Assembly: GCA_017562135.1 (NCBI GenBank)
Contig: QEYB01000669.1
Span: 1 to 50,957 of the forward strand
Direction: 5' to 3'
DNA: 50,957 nt
From: Dipylidium caninum
Taxonomy: Eukaryota; Platyhelminthes; Cestoda; Cyclophyllidea; Dipylidiidae
The position numbers and the translations under genes were made by a program. The notes under the pieces were generated by a model, which saw only the letters and a program-made list of their open reading frames with translations, was not told the origin of the DNA and searched no databases. Shown in pieces: positions 24,705 through 35,004 of this stretch (the first letter of the stretch is position 1; every line of letters starts with the position of its first letter).

Positions 24705-24985
24705 CCGCATGTATAAACTACACTGCATTTGCCTAAAACTCTGGCTTTCTCTTTGATCTGCATGGTTTGTTTAGTGCACCCGTAGTCCTAAGGCCAGTTG
24801 AGGAATGCACGTGTTCATGAAAAACTTATTTCTACCTCATTCTCCACAAAAATGGCTAATTAATAAATTATGCCACCGCCCCTCAGGGCGGACCTGATGA
24901 GGTGAGGCTAGTTAGCTACCACCCATTTCTACACAGCCGCCTGCAAGATGTCACTCGTCGTGGCCGTATTGTGCGAAAGAAGGGC
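24705..24985 (+). repeat. Dispersed repeat R4, left copy
   Basis: Direct repeat of 25452-25735. Shared blocks are 'aaactacactgcatt', 'ctggctttc', 'gaggaatgc.cgt', 'atgccaccgcc' and 'tgtcactcgtc.tggccgtatt', with about a quarter of positions changed by eye. No coding signature. Confidence 0.7.
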
Positions 24986-25451
24986 GTGGATCCTTATAGC
25001 CACCTCATTATTCTCAATTCCAAAGATGACACCACAACAACAACAGCGCAATTTTTTACAGGAGGCGTTAAGGTGGTCCAATCTGTGTCCACGTTGGTTT
25101 AGAATGAGGTGGAAACAAACTCGAGCACACATTTTCTTGCGATTTCCGACCCAGTCTCAAGTTGATTGGCAAGGGAGTCACTCGTCTCTGGTAGTAGTTG
25201 ATCCGCCAGGGAGCTCATAGGTTTGGCGAGAAGGTGGATCTTTGCACTTAAGCGTCATCCTCATAATTGCTTCTTGGCACCCAAGCAGTCTTGACAGGCG
25301 ACGAACGACTACCTCTCGCTCGCCACGTGACTAACTGCTGGGTCTATGGGTGTAAATGTCAGCCCCGTCAGGGGCCATGGAGCACGAGATGGTCTGATGT
25401 GCGTCGAGAAGACGGTAAATGCGAGCTCATGATTTTCTACTCTGGCCTCGA

Positions 25452-25735
25452 TTCCCCCAAGTGTAAACTACACTGCATTGTTCAAACATTCTGGCTTTCG
25501 TTGGGTCCAACATAATTTCTTTGGTGCACCTGCTGTCCTTAAGCCATTTGAGGAATGCGCGTTTTGGTGACGAACAAACATGGCTGATTCAAGAATCATG
25601 CCACCGCCACTCACGGCAAACGTGTTGAGTGATGGTTAGTCAGCGACCAACTATTCTGTCTCGACTGTCCACCCATTTCCGCATAACCGCTTTTCTGTCA
25701 CTCGTCATGGCCGTATTGGACGAAAGAAGGGCGAC
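25452..25735 (+). repeat. Dispersed repeat R4, right copy
   Basis: Same orientation as the left copy about 0.75 kb upstream. It contains within it the right arm of the 20-base inverted repeat (25659-25678). Confidence 0.7.
25659..25678 (-). repeat. Right arm of 20-base perfect inverted repeat
   Basis: Exact reverse complement of 24523-24542. The outward-flanking bases (ccgcataacc) show partial complementarity to those outside the left arm (gtgattag). Confidence 0.6.
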
Positions 25736-25849
25736 GCATCTGTACGCGGAATCTTACAAGTAATGACCTAGGACTTGTCGAGTCTGCCTTATTACCTCCG
25801 ATTCCAACGATGATACTACGCGGGGTTGGCTTAGCGCATTAGAGTGATA

Positions 25850-26045
25850 CAGAGCATTTTGGCAGGTGGTGAAAGGAATGCAAAGAAACGCCTACCAACC
25901 GCCAAGCGGATGGATGGCCTTTGAGTGAAAGTAAATTGGCATGCGAAGAGGGATCGGTGGCCGGATGAATTGCAGTAAGATGAGCTTAAAGTTAGCGACA
26001 GTCGTTCCGTAGACGAAGTGCGCTGAACTGTGCTTCTATGGGGGC
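25850..26045 (+). repeat. Dispersed repeat R2, third copy
   Basis: Plus-strand copy containing 'cattttggcaggtggtg', 'gagtgaaagtaaattggc' and 'gatgaattgcagtaag'. It lies about 0.4 kb before an R3 copy. Confidence 0.6.
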
Positions 26046-26429
26046 TATAAAAATCAGTTGGAATGACGGCAAGAGGTGACTGGCCGCGTAAGGCGAAGGG
26101 TGCTTTCGGAGCTGATCCCTCGCTAGCCACCATCTTCCACGACCACTCGCTGCCTACTCAACCTGCCACTGCCGGAATCTCCCCACACTGGAGACAACTA
26201 CCATTCCAAACAGTAATCAAACTGACAAGTGACGGTCTTCCTCACACTTGAACTGTTCCACTTGACCGACCAAAACGTGGATAAGTAGAACTACTGCGCT
26301 CAACACAGGAGTCAGGCAAAAACAAAAAAGCATAAAGTAAAGGCGATCTTTCGAGAAATGAGGTGAAGAAGAGATGTGACACATTAGAACTCACGCCCTC
26401 TTTTCCCACAGTGGTCTGCTACATGGCCA

Positions 26430-26840
26430 AATGAAGTTGATTTCACTTGTAGGTGGCGTCCATAGACTTCGACGGAGGGGAACGTTGAGACCATTCAACT
26501 GCGGACAGACGGACTGGGCTTTGATCGCACCCACCGCATATTGCCAGAGAGAAATGAGGCTGTCATTGGTTCTGCCTTCTCCCCATGTAATGCAAGATTC
26601 AGTGTCGCTAATTTCTTGCTTCTGCTATTTCCTGCCTTTCAATTTTCCGTGCACTTTTCCGAGACGCTTTTTGAATTTCCCATTCCACTTCAAATCACTT
26701 CGACGTAAAGAAGCATCGGAGACATGCAAATGTGAGTAGCTTAATATTATTTGTGTAATACACAGTTGCAGCAGCGGGCTCTCCTTGACGCTTTCGTTCA
26801 CGTGAGACGGTGTAGCATCAAAGTTCGCGTCGTTCCAACG
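26430..26840 (+). repeat. Dispersed repeat R3, copy 3
   Basis: Longest of the three R3 copies. It aligns on its left part with the inverted copy at 23440-23850 and on its right part with 20330-20570. A 102-codon open frame (26431-26739) lies in it with no recognisable domain. Confidence 0.6.
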
Positions 26841-29539
26841 GGATGTCGTGGAATGACGACATGCTCGAACAGCGACGCAAAATTGCATGGACGACGATAC
26901 ACTCGGGAGATACAGACAATATCGTCGTCCAACACACCGTCATCTTTCAACTGTTACTCACACTTCTGCTCCCACTCCTTACTGCTACGGACTTCTCATT
27001 GTTTCGAAAACTCACCCGGTAGACCAGAACTCATGGGGTAGTTGAGGTATTATCGTATTGGTTCAGAAGATGACGTTTAGTAGGATTGTGTACTAAACCA
27101 TGCCACAGATTTCCGGCGACGCGGATAGGCACTGGAAACAGAGTAGGCTTTCGTCTAATCTCCTCCTGCCATGGAGCATCGACCATGACTGCTCGTCGCC
27201 GTCACTGCACATGTCACCGCAAGAGAACCTCTGCTCATCCGTCGTTATTCCTGGTGACACATCAGCTTTCCTAGCATGATCTTGAGGCCCCTGCAAGCAT
27301 GATTTCTGCAACCGCTCGTCTTTACTTCATCCTGCGCCCATCTCCACCCAAATTTCACCTGAACAGATGCCACTGTCCACTCGTCCATGTCGACATTCCC
27401 GTTTTCTCACACAATCCTGCAGGCTATTGTGCCCTCTGTCACAGAGTACTACGCAGACAACGCCGCTTAACCGTCGGTGAATAAAGGAAGTGTAGCTATT
27501 TAAGTATATAAAAAGTAGGTTAGGGGAATCAGTAACTCATCAACTAATAACGCATCGATGCACCCCGAATTTCGATGTGTACACGCGGGATTGACTTATT
27601 AACAAGTCGGTGGAGAAGTCTTGGTGAGTTAGTTGCGCAACTTGTTCTCCACTACCAAATCCGCCTTCTCGTCAAGCAGCGCTCAGGCGCTAAATGGTAG
27701 CTGTGATGCATCTTCCAACAAACTGCCGCCACTCATCAATGCGGATATCCACGAATGTGTTGGAGCAGGTAAGCAGCGTAAGGTCCCTCAGTGGAACATC
27801 TTCACTATAACCACAGAAAATCAGCGCTCCAGAGCAGATGGGACTAATGTACCTAGGAAAATGGCGTTGCTATTTCGTAAAAACTCAAACGGCGTAGGGA
27901 ATACAGGATAAAAACAGATGCTCACATTCAAGTTTCCATAACCACCCGCATGTACAACAAATGAAGCCTTCCGACATGCATCCCAAATATGCCACGGAAA
28001 CAGCAGTAGGTTACGTTTGTGCACTGATGCATAAGAGGATTCCATGGCCACTCGCAGACCTCCTTCTATATGGACTAACATTACGAAAAAACCGGTTTCT
28101 TGCAGCCTCGCCATTTCCACTTCCTCGTCCACTTGCATTCATGCCCTCTGCAACACTTCCACTTCCATGTTCCACCTTCATGCATTTTGTCATCAATTAA
28201 CCAATTTTCGCCACCTCACACCGCGTCACTCGCCCAACCCTTTCAGAAAACTTCAGGCCACCATGGCCGAGAAACTGAAATGGCATATTGCAATGTGGAC
28301 TGCGGACTGCGTCCTCGCTCCCCTCTACGCTGGGCCTTGTCTCGTCTGGCATCGTGCTCTGGAATGCTCCATGTCATGTTATTGTGTTTCACAAAAACAT
28401 TTGACGAGTGGCGTCGTCTTCTGACTTTTCGCAGAGTCAAGATGGAGCCCACGCGTTTGTTGATGTGAAATGAAGGATCCTCGGAGGAGGTAGAGTAACT
28501 AGCAGGAAATTATCTCCACTTGCGGTTGGACAAAAAGAGCATGTTCTGAAGTGCTTAGGCTGGAAATTTTTTCTTCGTTCTTCAAAATTTATTCCATGTT
28601 TTGGTTACGTCGACTCGGAAATGGGCATTAGTAGGAGGAGTGCCGAAGAGGCACTGATTTGAGTACTATCTATTCAACTATTTGTGAATTGAGCCGCTTC
28701 GGACTCCTTTGCGTGTAGCCGACTGACGAAGCTGTTGTGGCGAGGACAGAGGTTGGCTTGGATGCAAGAGGTTAGAATTCGAAGTAGCGGAAGTCACCGA
28801 GAGCGGAGTGGAGACTCTGCGACATTTCACCGAGGCATAGGGGACCCTTCTCACAGGCTGATGAATACTCATATCGTCGAGATAATGTGGAGGATAGTGA
28901 CCGCAGTCGGGGAAATGGTGGAGGTCAATTTGGATGTTGGTGGAAGGTCCTGACTTGGACTCATTTCAATCGCTTATCTGGCGACCCAGCATGCTTTTCC
29001 CTCATCGCGGCAAATCTCCCCTTCAGTGGTGGGGACGGAGGATAAACGCATCGCTTTATAATAAAGCTCCAAGCTGTGATAGCTACTCTGGCAAAAATAC
29101 CATCACCATCGAACGATGAAGATAATTCAATCAACTCAACCGGGATTATTCGGAATCTTTCGCTTGTCCGTCGTCCTTGATTGACTTATCAGCAGGTCAT
29201 ATGTTAGTCGGCGACATTTTTATGGCGATTAGAGAATACAGTAGTGTAAGGATATGGCATGTCGCACCCACACGAGCCGAGGCGACGAAGGATGAGGCTA
29301 GTTCTGTTTTCAAGTGGGAGGACGGAGAGTTCGCGACGTTTCGCTGCCGTAACACCAAAATACCTCTGGTGTCCACTCACTGGACAGTGTCAAGGACTCT
29401 ACCCTCTCACACCTCATCACGTAGATGATTGGAGCGGGGTGAAAACTAGAGGTGCCAATTCGCTGTCTTTTTACGCAAGATGAATTACGCCTCTTGGTTG
29501 GAAAAAGCTTGCTTCCGCTATTTCAGTTACACTCACGTC

Positions 29540-30190
29540 TGCACAGTTGGGATCTTCACATATTGAGACTGCTGAGAAGGTAAAGGTACAATTGATGGTG
29601 ATAGGAAGGTAGAGTGAATTTCTGTGACCTCTGGCAACTAACAAACTAGTTGCAAGAAGCCAAATTGCGAAAGTGATTTGTTCGAAATTAGGTGATTGAT
29701 GGTGTCCTGGCTGCCTTGAAGTAGACGAAAGGGTGTTGAGTGCCCCACATGGTCTGCGTTATGACGAGGTCGCAATGCGCGGAGTTGTGCTCTGTTGTTA
29801 GGTGTCACTCAGTGCTGAAGGCGTCCTCTCACATCACTTGCCACGTCTCAGTGATATTAAGACAGTGTATCCAGATTTAATTTCAAAATTGAGAGTGGCA
29901 TTAGCTTGGTTGAGTGAAGCACTCGGAAGGGACGAAGGTACGAAGAATTAGATGTACGAAAAAGGGGTTTCCGGGAGTGTGGGAATAGGAATATTGAGGA
30001 AATTAAACTGAGCAGGAGGAGGGGTCTGAGAGGCGGCACTCTGCTGTGTCCGTCTATGCCACGAGGTAAAGTCGGTGATTGCTACACCTCTGTGGAGGAG
30101 AGGTACGCTTCTCGGCCAGAAAGTGTTCTTCCCACCTATTCACTCCAACAACATTGCATTGTGCATCGATCTCAGACGTCAGTTTCAAGA
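29540..30190 (+). repeat. Dispersed repeat R1, right copy
   Basis: Same orientation as the copy about 12.07 kb upstream. Both contain 'ggtgattgatggtgtcctgg', 'gtagacgaaagggtgttgag' and 'cctctcac.tcacttgccac'. It lies just inside the right edge of the inserted segment, about 0.4 kb before WASP homology resumes. Confidence 0.8.
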
Positions 30191-31087
30191 AAAACGGTAA
30201 AGTAATTGCCGATATAATTTTCACTCATTTCTTTCTAACCCGCGGGATCGCCTGCCTCTTGCCTCGACTTTGGACATGGTTGCTGTAATGCTGCCGTTCT
30301 TTCATTTATACTTAAAATGGGTGTGTAGCATATTGAAATCTCTCGAAATTATGTGCGTACCACAAATTGCCAGCTCTACTGAAGGCTATTAGCCGCATAA
30401 AGCGACTAAGTCACGATTGATTAATTCCTCGACTCTAGAAGGCATCAAACGGGTAGTGTAAATCTTCACAGCCTCAAGCTGCTGGGAATGCAACGGGGGT
30501 GATAGGTGGCGACAGAAAGGGGGATTGCGGCTCTGTTACCCTCGACAAAGGGAACAGGAATTTCTTCCTTTCATTAGAGTGATTGGCCATCGCAAGTTCT
30601 CATACCACTTTGGAGCGAAGTGATTCCACACAAAATAATTGGAGACAGTTGGAAAAGGTGTGTGGACGCGATTCAGCGGAGATCAGTGATTGGAAGTTGA
30701 AGTATTGCGGAGAGCTGCCTGTCAACCGTTCAAGGCAGCGGTGGATGGTCTGCTGCACCGCATGTCGGCGAATGATGTGGTGTGCACACACGTCAGCATA
30801 CGCCCCATTTCTACGGGTGTGACGGTTAAAGCATTCTCAACTGGTAGTCGTGAAGCCTCTTCTGAAGTATCATCTGATTGCCTTATGGTGCCAAATTAGG
30901 TCTCTCCTGCTTTTCTCATCCAATTCTCTGTGTAGAAGCCAGTAGTACAGTCTCGTGCGCTCAATCGATGTTATTATAGTATCTTTGCATTGTTAATGGT
31001 GTACCCAACTGTAGATTAGGCGCACATTTGCTTAGATGAAGTGGGATTTAATTGGTCCGGTCTATTCTTTCCTCCACTCTCGCACAG

Positions 31088-31234
31088 ATGCCGTCTCAGC
31101 CGTCTCAGCCGTCTCAGCCGTCCCACCACCCCACCCCACCACACCACACCCCACCAGCTCCATCAACCTTCAACTATCAACAGAGCCTGGAAGCAGCTCT
31201 GACCAATGCTTTGAACGAACTGATGAAACTATGA
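31088..31234 (+). pseudogene. Orphan last exon of a WASP-like gene (unit A)
   Basis: Starts after gcacag, phase 0 as in copy 0: MPSQPSQPSQPSHHP, a Pro/His tract, then SLEAALTNALNELMKL and TGA. The helix matches the C region of copy 0 (LEASLSDALNKLL), but the codon for the next Arg (CGA in copy 0) is TGA here. The bases beyond still read RRC in frame but no longer encode an acidic tail. No CRIB or polyproline exon lies upstream before the inserted segment, so this exon has no gene of its own. It is the only tandem copy in which the C-region frame is continuous with the acceptor phase. Confidence 0.7.
31126..31160 (+). repeat. Short CCACC-type repeat in last exon, unit A
   Basis: Imperfect CCACC/CACC tract, preceded by three copies of the nine-base 'ccgtctcag' coding PSQ. 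The total length leaves the downstream C-region in frame. Compare the longer tracts in units B and C, which do not. Confidence 0.75.
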
Positions 31235-31690
31235 CGCCGTTGTCTTTCGAACGTTAATGCGTATTCTTTCCAATGGGTTTCTCCCCTCTGATCCTCTTCA
31301 GTTTATCCTCATATTGACACCTACTCCATGCGCGTATTTGCCTTACCTGCCCTGATGCTGCTCTCCAACTCTACTATTCTGCATTCTCTTGTCTGAACTG
31401 TTTAATTAAACGAGAGAGTGTGTCTGATCGTCTCCTTTTTGTACCACCTACTACTGATCTACTCCTAATAATAAGTAGACAGTCGTTTGACCAGCCTCCT
31501 TTGAATCATTGAGGTGGGGCCACTCACTGCAAGACGCCCCAGGAAATCTTCATCAGAAGCGATGTCTCGCTGTGGTGCAAATGGCCCCAGTTAGAAGCGA
31601 GACACTAGACGTGAGGAAGTGAGGAAGTGAGGAGTGAGGAAGTAGGAGACCGTCGACAGTTTGAGGGATTCGCAACTCCCACTGAGTCAC

Positions 31691-31783
31691 AGGAGGAGGA
31701 GGAGGAGGAGGAGGAGGAGGAGGAGGAGGAGGAGGAGGAGGAGGAGGAGGAGGAGGAGGAGGAGGAGGAGGAGGAGGAGGAGG
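31691..31783 (+). repeat. (GGA)n microsatellite, unit A (about 31 units)
   Basis: Pure trinucleotide tract of about 93 bases in the 3' intergenic part of the unit, giving a polyGlu frame on plus and polySer on minus that are repeat artefacts. Equivalent tracts have about 9 units in unit B and about 22 interrupted units in unit C. Confidence 0.95.
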
Positions 31784-31989
31784 CTTTAACCACCCCGAAG
31801 ACGATCGTGACGCAAATGCTTTGACTATTCAGCATTGACGGGTGTTTCGTCCTTCCTCGCCCCCCTTCCTGCACATGAATGTCTTCTCCCTCTACTGCTG
31901 TGCTACGTTCCATCGATGGAGGAGTGGCACACTTTGACTTTACTTGATCGCCTTACATTTGTACGTACTTTATGGGCACAAGGAGTCGT

Positions 31990-32665
31990 CTCTACTCTAA
32001 TACGCGCACACAAACAGCCATTCTTCCCACCCTCACGAAGCTGAGTTACACCTACCCCTACTACACCTCGAAATGCCTAAAAATGTGTAAAGGGTGGTGT
32101 TGGGACCAAAAAGCCAAGGAGCCAATAGACCAAGAGGCAGATGGGCAGAGGCAAACGCTTGCTTGTAGTTTCTGCGTTACATATGAGAGTGCTACAATCG
32201 GTCCAGGCTGGATTTATGGCAACAGAATTTTGCATGTTTAGAACTAGTCTGCCTTTCTTATCTTTCGTGTCTCTAAATATTCTTCGTGTTTGACCCTAAG
32301 TCTTAATGCAAAGTGTAAGTGGATTAATTTGCCTTGCAGTGGGTCGTAATGCTGACGATTTGGCCATCAATGTGCCAGGAGCGACGAGTGCGGATAGCTT
32401 GTTTCTCATACAAGTGACGACCCTCATCTCCTCTCCTCTCCTCTCCTCTCCTCTCCTCTCTCACCCTTCCTGTGTCTGCACTCTCACTCTGTCTGCCCCT
32501 CTCTGCCTTGAGCATTCTCCGCTCTTGTCTACCATTAAATGCCCTCTTATCCGTCATCTCAACACACGCGGGCGGAGGTCAGGCTAACATTCATCTCCAC
32601 TAAATTGGAAAGAAGGAGGGCGAGTGGGTGTTCACTCACCTCTTGCCACGTTTCGCAAATGATAC
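31990..32665 (+). repeat. Intron-derived module downstream of last exon (unit A)
   Basis: A second, internally shortened copy of the WASP long intron sits here, in the intergenic part of the unit. It shares 'aaatgc.taaa.atgtgtaa.gggtggtgttgggac', the GGCCAA region, 'attaaatg.cc' and 'gcggaggtc.gg..aa.attcat' with 33975-34830. Equivalent copies occur at about 38617-39292 and 45300-45975. It contains a (CTCCT)n tract at 32427-32462. Confidence 0.7.
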
Positions 32666-32688
32666 TTCCTAATGCGTCAAATTTCCAG

Positions 32689-33046
32689 CGGTCCCCGACT
32701 CTTCTTCTCAACCGTCAGGAATTTCTTCCGCCTCTCCATCTTGCTGATCCGCGTAAAGAAGTCGCATCTAAGAAGGCGTTGTTTGAGATGGTGCAGATGT
32801 TGCTTCACTCATGTACGTCTGGTGTGCCATTTCTTAATCTTTGATTTTACCGTGATTCAGAAGTCTCTCGCTTCTCTTACTATGTCCTGTCCCATTGCTC
32901 AGGAATGCGCTCCTCCGCCTCTTCCTCCTCAGCCTCTTAGAATTCAACCATCTCCCTCACAATGCACTCCTTCCCTTGTCTGTACACAGCCAATGGCAGT
33001 TGAAGCCCATAGTACGCGCAGTGCACGTTCCCATGTGTTTGGATAA
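32689..33046 (+). other. Unrecognised open frames with exon-like edges (unit A)
   Basis: After a atttccag acceptor at 32688, a phase-0 frame reads SPTLLLNRQEFLPPLH then KEVASKKALFEMVQML and continues to about 32844. After a second acceptor (cattgctcag, 32902) another phase-0 frame reads ECAPPPLPPQPLRIQ and ends at 33046. The LLLNRQE ... VQML spacing is faintly like the start of a WH1 domain (LLTPQE ... VVQLY), so this could be a rapidly diverged N-terminal exon of the tandem genes, but the similarity is too weak to call. The same frames occur at 39316-39673 and, with indels, in unit C. Confidence 0.25.
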
Positions 33047-33264
33047 GCACGCCTATTCATTGCCATTACCAAATTATTTGTACTAGGGTCAATATCAAAA
33101 CATGTCGCTTCTTTCTTCCTTAACTCAATCAAGTTAAACGAGTCATCTAATGTGTGCACGCAACCAAGATCCCCTTTCACGAGAGGACGGGAATTGCGTG
33201 TCAAGAGGAAGAATTGACGTAGATAATGCCATTTCACTTCGTCAAAGTGTGCGTGACAAGTCAC
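32944..33264 (-). other. Unrecognised 106-codon minus-strand open frame (units A, B, C)
   Basis: Protein contains FDEVKWHYLRQFFLLTRNS, GDLGCVHTLDDSFNLIE and KKEATCFDIDPSTNN, with normal residue composition and no repeats, so it is among the more protein-like frames outside WASP. Copies at 39571-39891 (identical) and 46247-46546 (indel-altered) reflect the tandem duplication and add no independent support. A possible donor (TTG|GTAATG) falls after NNL. No family was recognised; it may be a nested exon on the minus strand or chance. Confidence 0.25.
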
Positions 33265-33450
33265 CAGGTATATTGTGAAGCATGGGCAGACTGGACGACG
33301 TGCAGCCGAGTGTCCACAAACGCATTATGAAGAACTCACCCACCCCGGCGTTCATTATGCCATCGCCCAGGCCACATTCGAAGTCCACGAATTGCCAGCC
33401 ATGTGAGGTGGCGCCAGCACCACCGCGGAGAAAGTGTATCCTGGCGGTAG

Positions 33451-33669
33451 GGTGGAGGCGGTGGCCCCGATGTCTCGCGTGATACATCTAACGGATGCCG
33501 GTCACCTCCGACCTCTTCGAGTCCCTCTACGTCTCACGATGTAGCCGAAGTATGGGCGATGAAGACTCCTGACACTCGCAGAACTTGCCGTATGGGGCCG
33601 CGTGCAACGCTCCCTCCAGCATGGAAAGCGTTCACGTTCAATCGTGCCTCTCGTCAGATGCGCAAGAAG
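33451..33669 (+). CDS. Candidate linker exon of tandem WASP-like gene A
   Basis: Open phase-0 frame ending FNRASRQMRKK before a GT donor, at the point that aligns with the 3' end of the copy 0 WH1/linker exon (which also ends in KK before its donor). Upstream the frame is Ser/Pro/Thr-rich (SPPTSSSPSTS) and closed by a TAG at 33448. The position and basic end suit the linker between WH1 and CRIB. A WH1 domain itself is not recognisable upstream. The 5' edge is unknown; the start given is simply the limit of the open frame. Confidence 0.4.
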
Positions 33670-34027
33670 GTCGGTTCATTCTTTTAGGCACCCTCTTTGC
33701 TGCATTCATGCTTCTCAACACGTTCATTACTAGCACCGCGTGCATAGGTGTTTGGATGTTATGCGCGACTGAATGGTCTGATGGAAAATACATCTTGGTT
33801 TGCACCATGAAAACAAACAAATTGAGAGTGGATTTGTTTTAGTCTATGCAATTCCGTTTGATGTTGTTCATTCCGGAGTGCCTTTACTTCGTTCTCTTTT
33901 GGTCCACTGACATGCTCCAGTGGAATATTGTGATAAGAGCATTAGGGCGGCTGATTGACTGACTGGAAAATTTCTTCTACACGTCGAAATGCGTGCAGAT
34001 GTGTTACCGGTGGTGTTGGGACAAAAA

Positions 34028-34062
34028 GGCCAAGAGGCCAAGAGGCCAAGAGGCCAAGAGGC
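34028..34062 (+). repeat. (GGCCAAGA)n octamer tract, unit A
   Basis: About four and a half perfect copies of GGCCAAGA. The same tract is at 40655-40689 and, with indels, at about 47336-47369. Copy 0 has only the degenerate precursor 'ggccaattggccaaaaggc' at about 9611. Confidence 0.9.
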
Positions 34063-34970
34063 AGCTGGGCAGAGTCGATCGCTTGCTTCCAGTTCCTGTG
34101 ACATATTCGAGGGTGCTAAAATCACTCCAGGCCAGGTTTGGGGAACAGGATTTCGCATGCTTTGGCTAAACTTCATCCGTCACTCAAACTAACACTTTAT
34201 TGCTGCCTGTGCGTAACGACACCTCTACGGGCTGCCTCCATCCCGAGGCCATCCACTCTCAAATATACTTTCGTAGACCTCCTGGCATTGACGATCTGTG
34301 AGGCTGTTGTGTTTGTCGCTAATCATTTTAACCCCTTAATGCAAGGTGCGACAAACGTTTGCTTTTAAACGATGCCAACTCTGTCGATACAGTCAGTCTA
34401 GTCTCTTCTTCGTCTCCTAGCTTTTCGTCGAACATTAGAGTGGTTGAGCGTATGTCTTAAAGGCAAGTGTAAATGAATTGAATTGTTTTGCCAAGGCTTC
34501 TAATACTGACGATTCGGCCAGCAATGCCACTGCAAAACGGTGCGAGGAGAGATGAGCAAAGAGGCTTTTTTGTTTCATAGAGTTAACAGCCCTCTTCTTC
34601 TCTCCTAATCTCTCTCCCCCTTCCTCTGTCGGCGCTTCCACTCTCTCTCTCTCCCTCGCTCTCTCTCAGTCTCTCTCTCGCGCCTATGCTCATTCTCCGT
34701 GCCTGCCTGCCATTAAATGTTCCCGCAGCGGTAATCTCATCACACGTGGGCGGAGGTCGGGGAAATATTCATCTTCACTAAATTGGCAAGAAGGAGACCA
34801 AATGGGTGTTCACTCGCCTCTTGCAATGTTTCGCCTGCGGTAAATTCACTCAAGCACACCACACGGCACACAGGTTGCTGCTCAAGTGTAGGCACGGTCT
34901 GTGCTTTGGAAATGCTCGGGTTGCTCTCACTGCTTGCCACATGCCAGTTCGATCAGCTAGTCCGTCGTTT

Positions 34971-35004
34971 CTCCTCCTCCTCCTCCTCCTCCTCCTCCTC
35001 CTCC
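34971..35004 (+). repeat. (CTC)n microsatellite, unit A intron
   Basis: About eleven units in the long intron. The unit B copy at about 41600-41640 is interrupted by extra C bases. Confidence 0.9.

Larger units (their letters stand above)
15813..30565. other. About 14.75 kb repeat-rich segment interrupting a WASP paralogue
   Basis: Left edge: WASP homology ends inside a CRIB exon. Right edge: homology resumes near 30566 inside the last intron of a tandem-unit copy. A CRIB remainder, polyproline exon and part of an intron are therefore missing at the junction. The segment holds a mariner-type relic, several dispersed repeat families in both orientations and a 20-base inverted repeat pair. The longest open frame (23359-23952, minus, 197 codons) lies over a repeat and has no recognisable domain. 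Other open frames (for example 22675-23049 plus, 21319-21669 minus, 19560-19880 plus) are likewise unrecognised. No terminal repeats flanking the whole segment were seen, so a composite rearrangement fits better than one insertion. Confidence 0.6.

Noticed and set aside
15813..30565. Whole segment as a single giant transposon or integrated virus
   Set aside because: No terminal repeats at the edges, no replication, integrase or capsid-like frames, and content is a mosaic of short decayed repeats.
31627..31913. Poly-Glu (plus) and poly-Ser (minus) open frames
   Set aside because: They are translations of the (GGA)n microsatellite and change length between units; no flanking coding signal.
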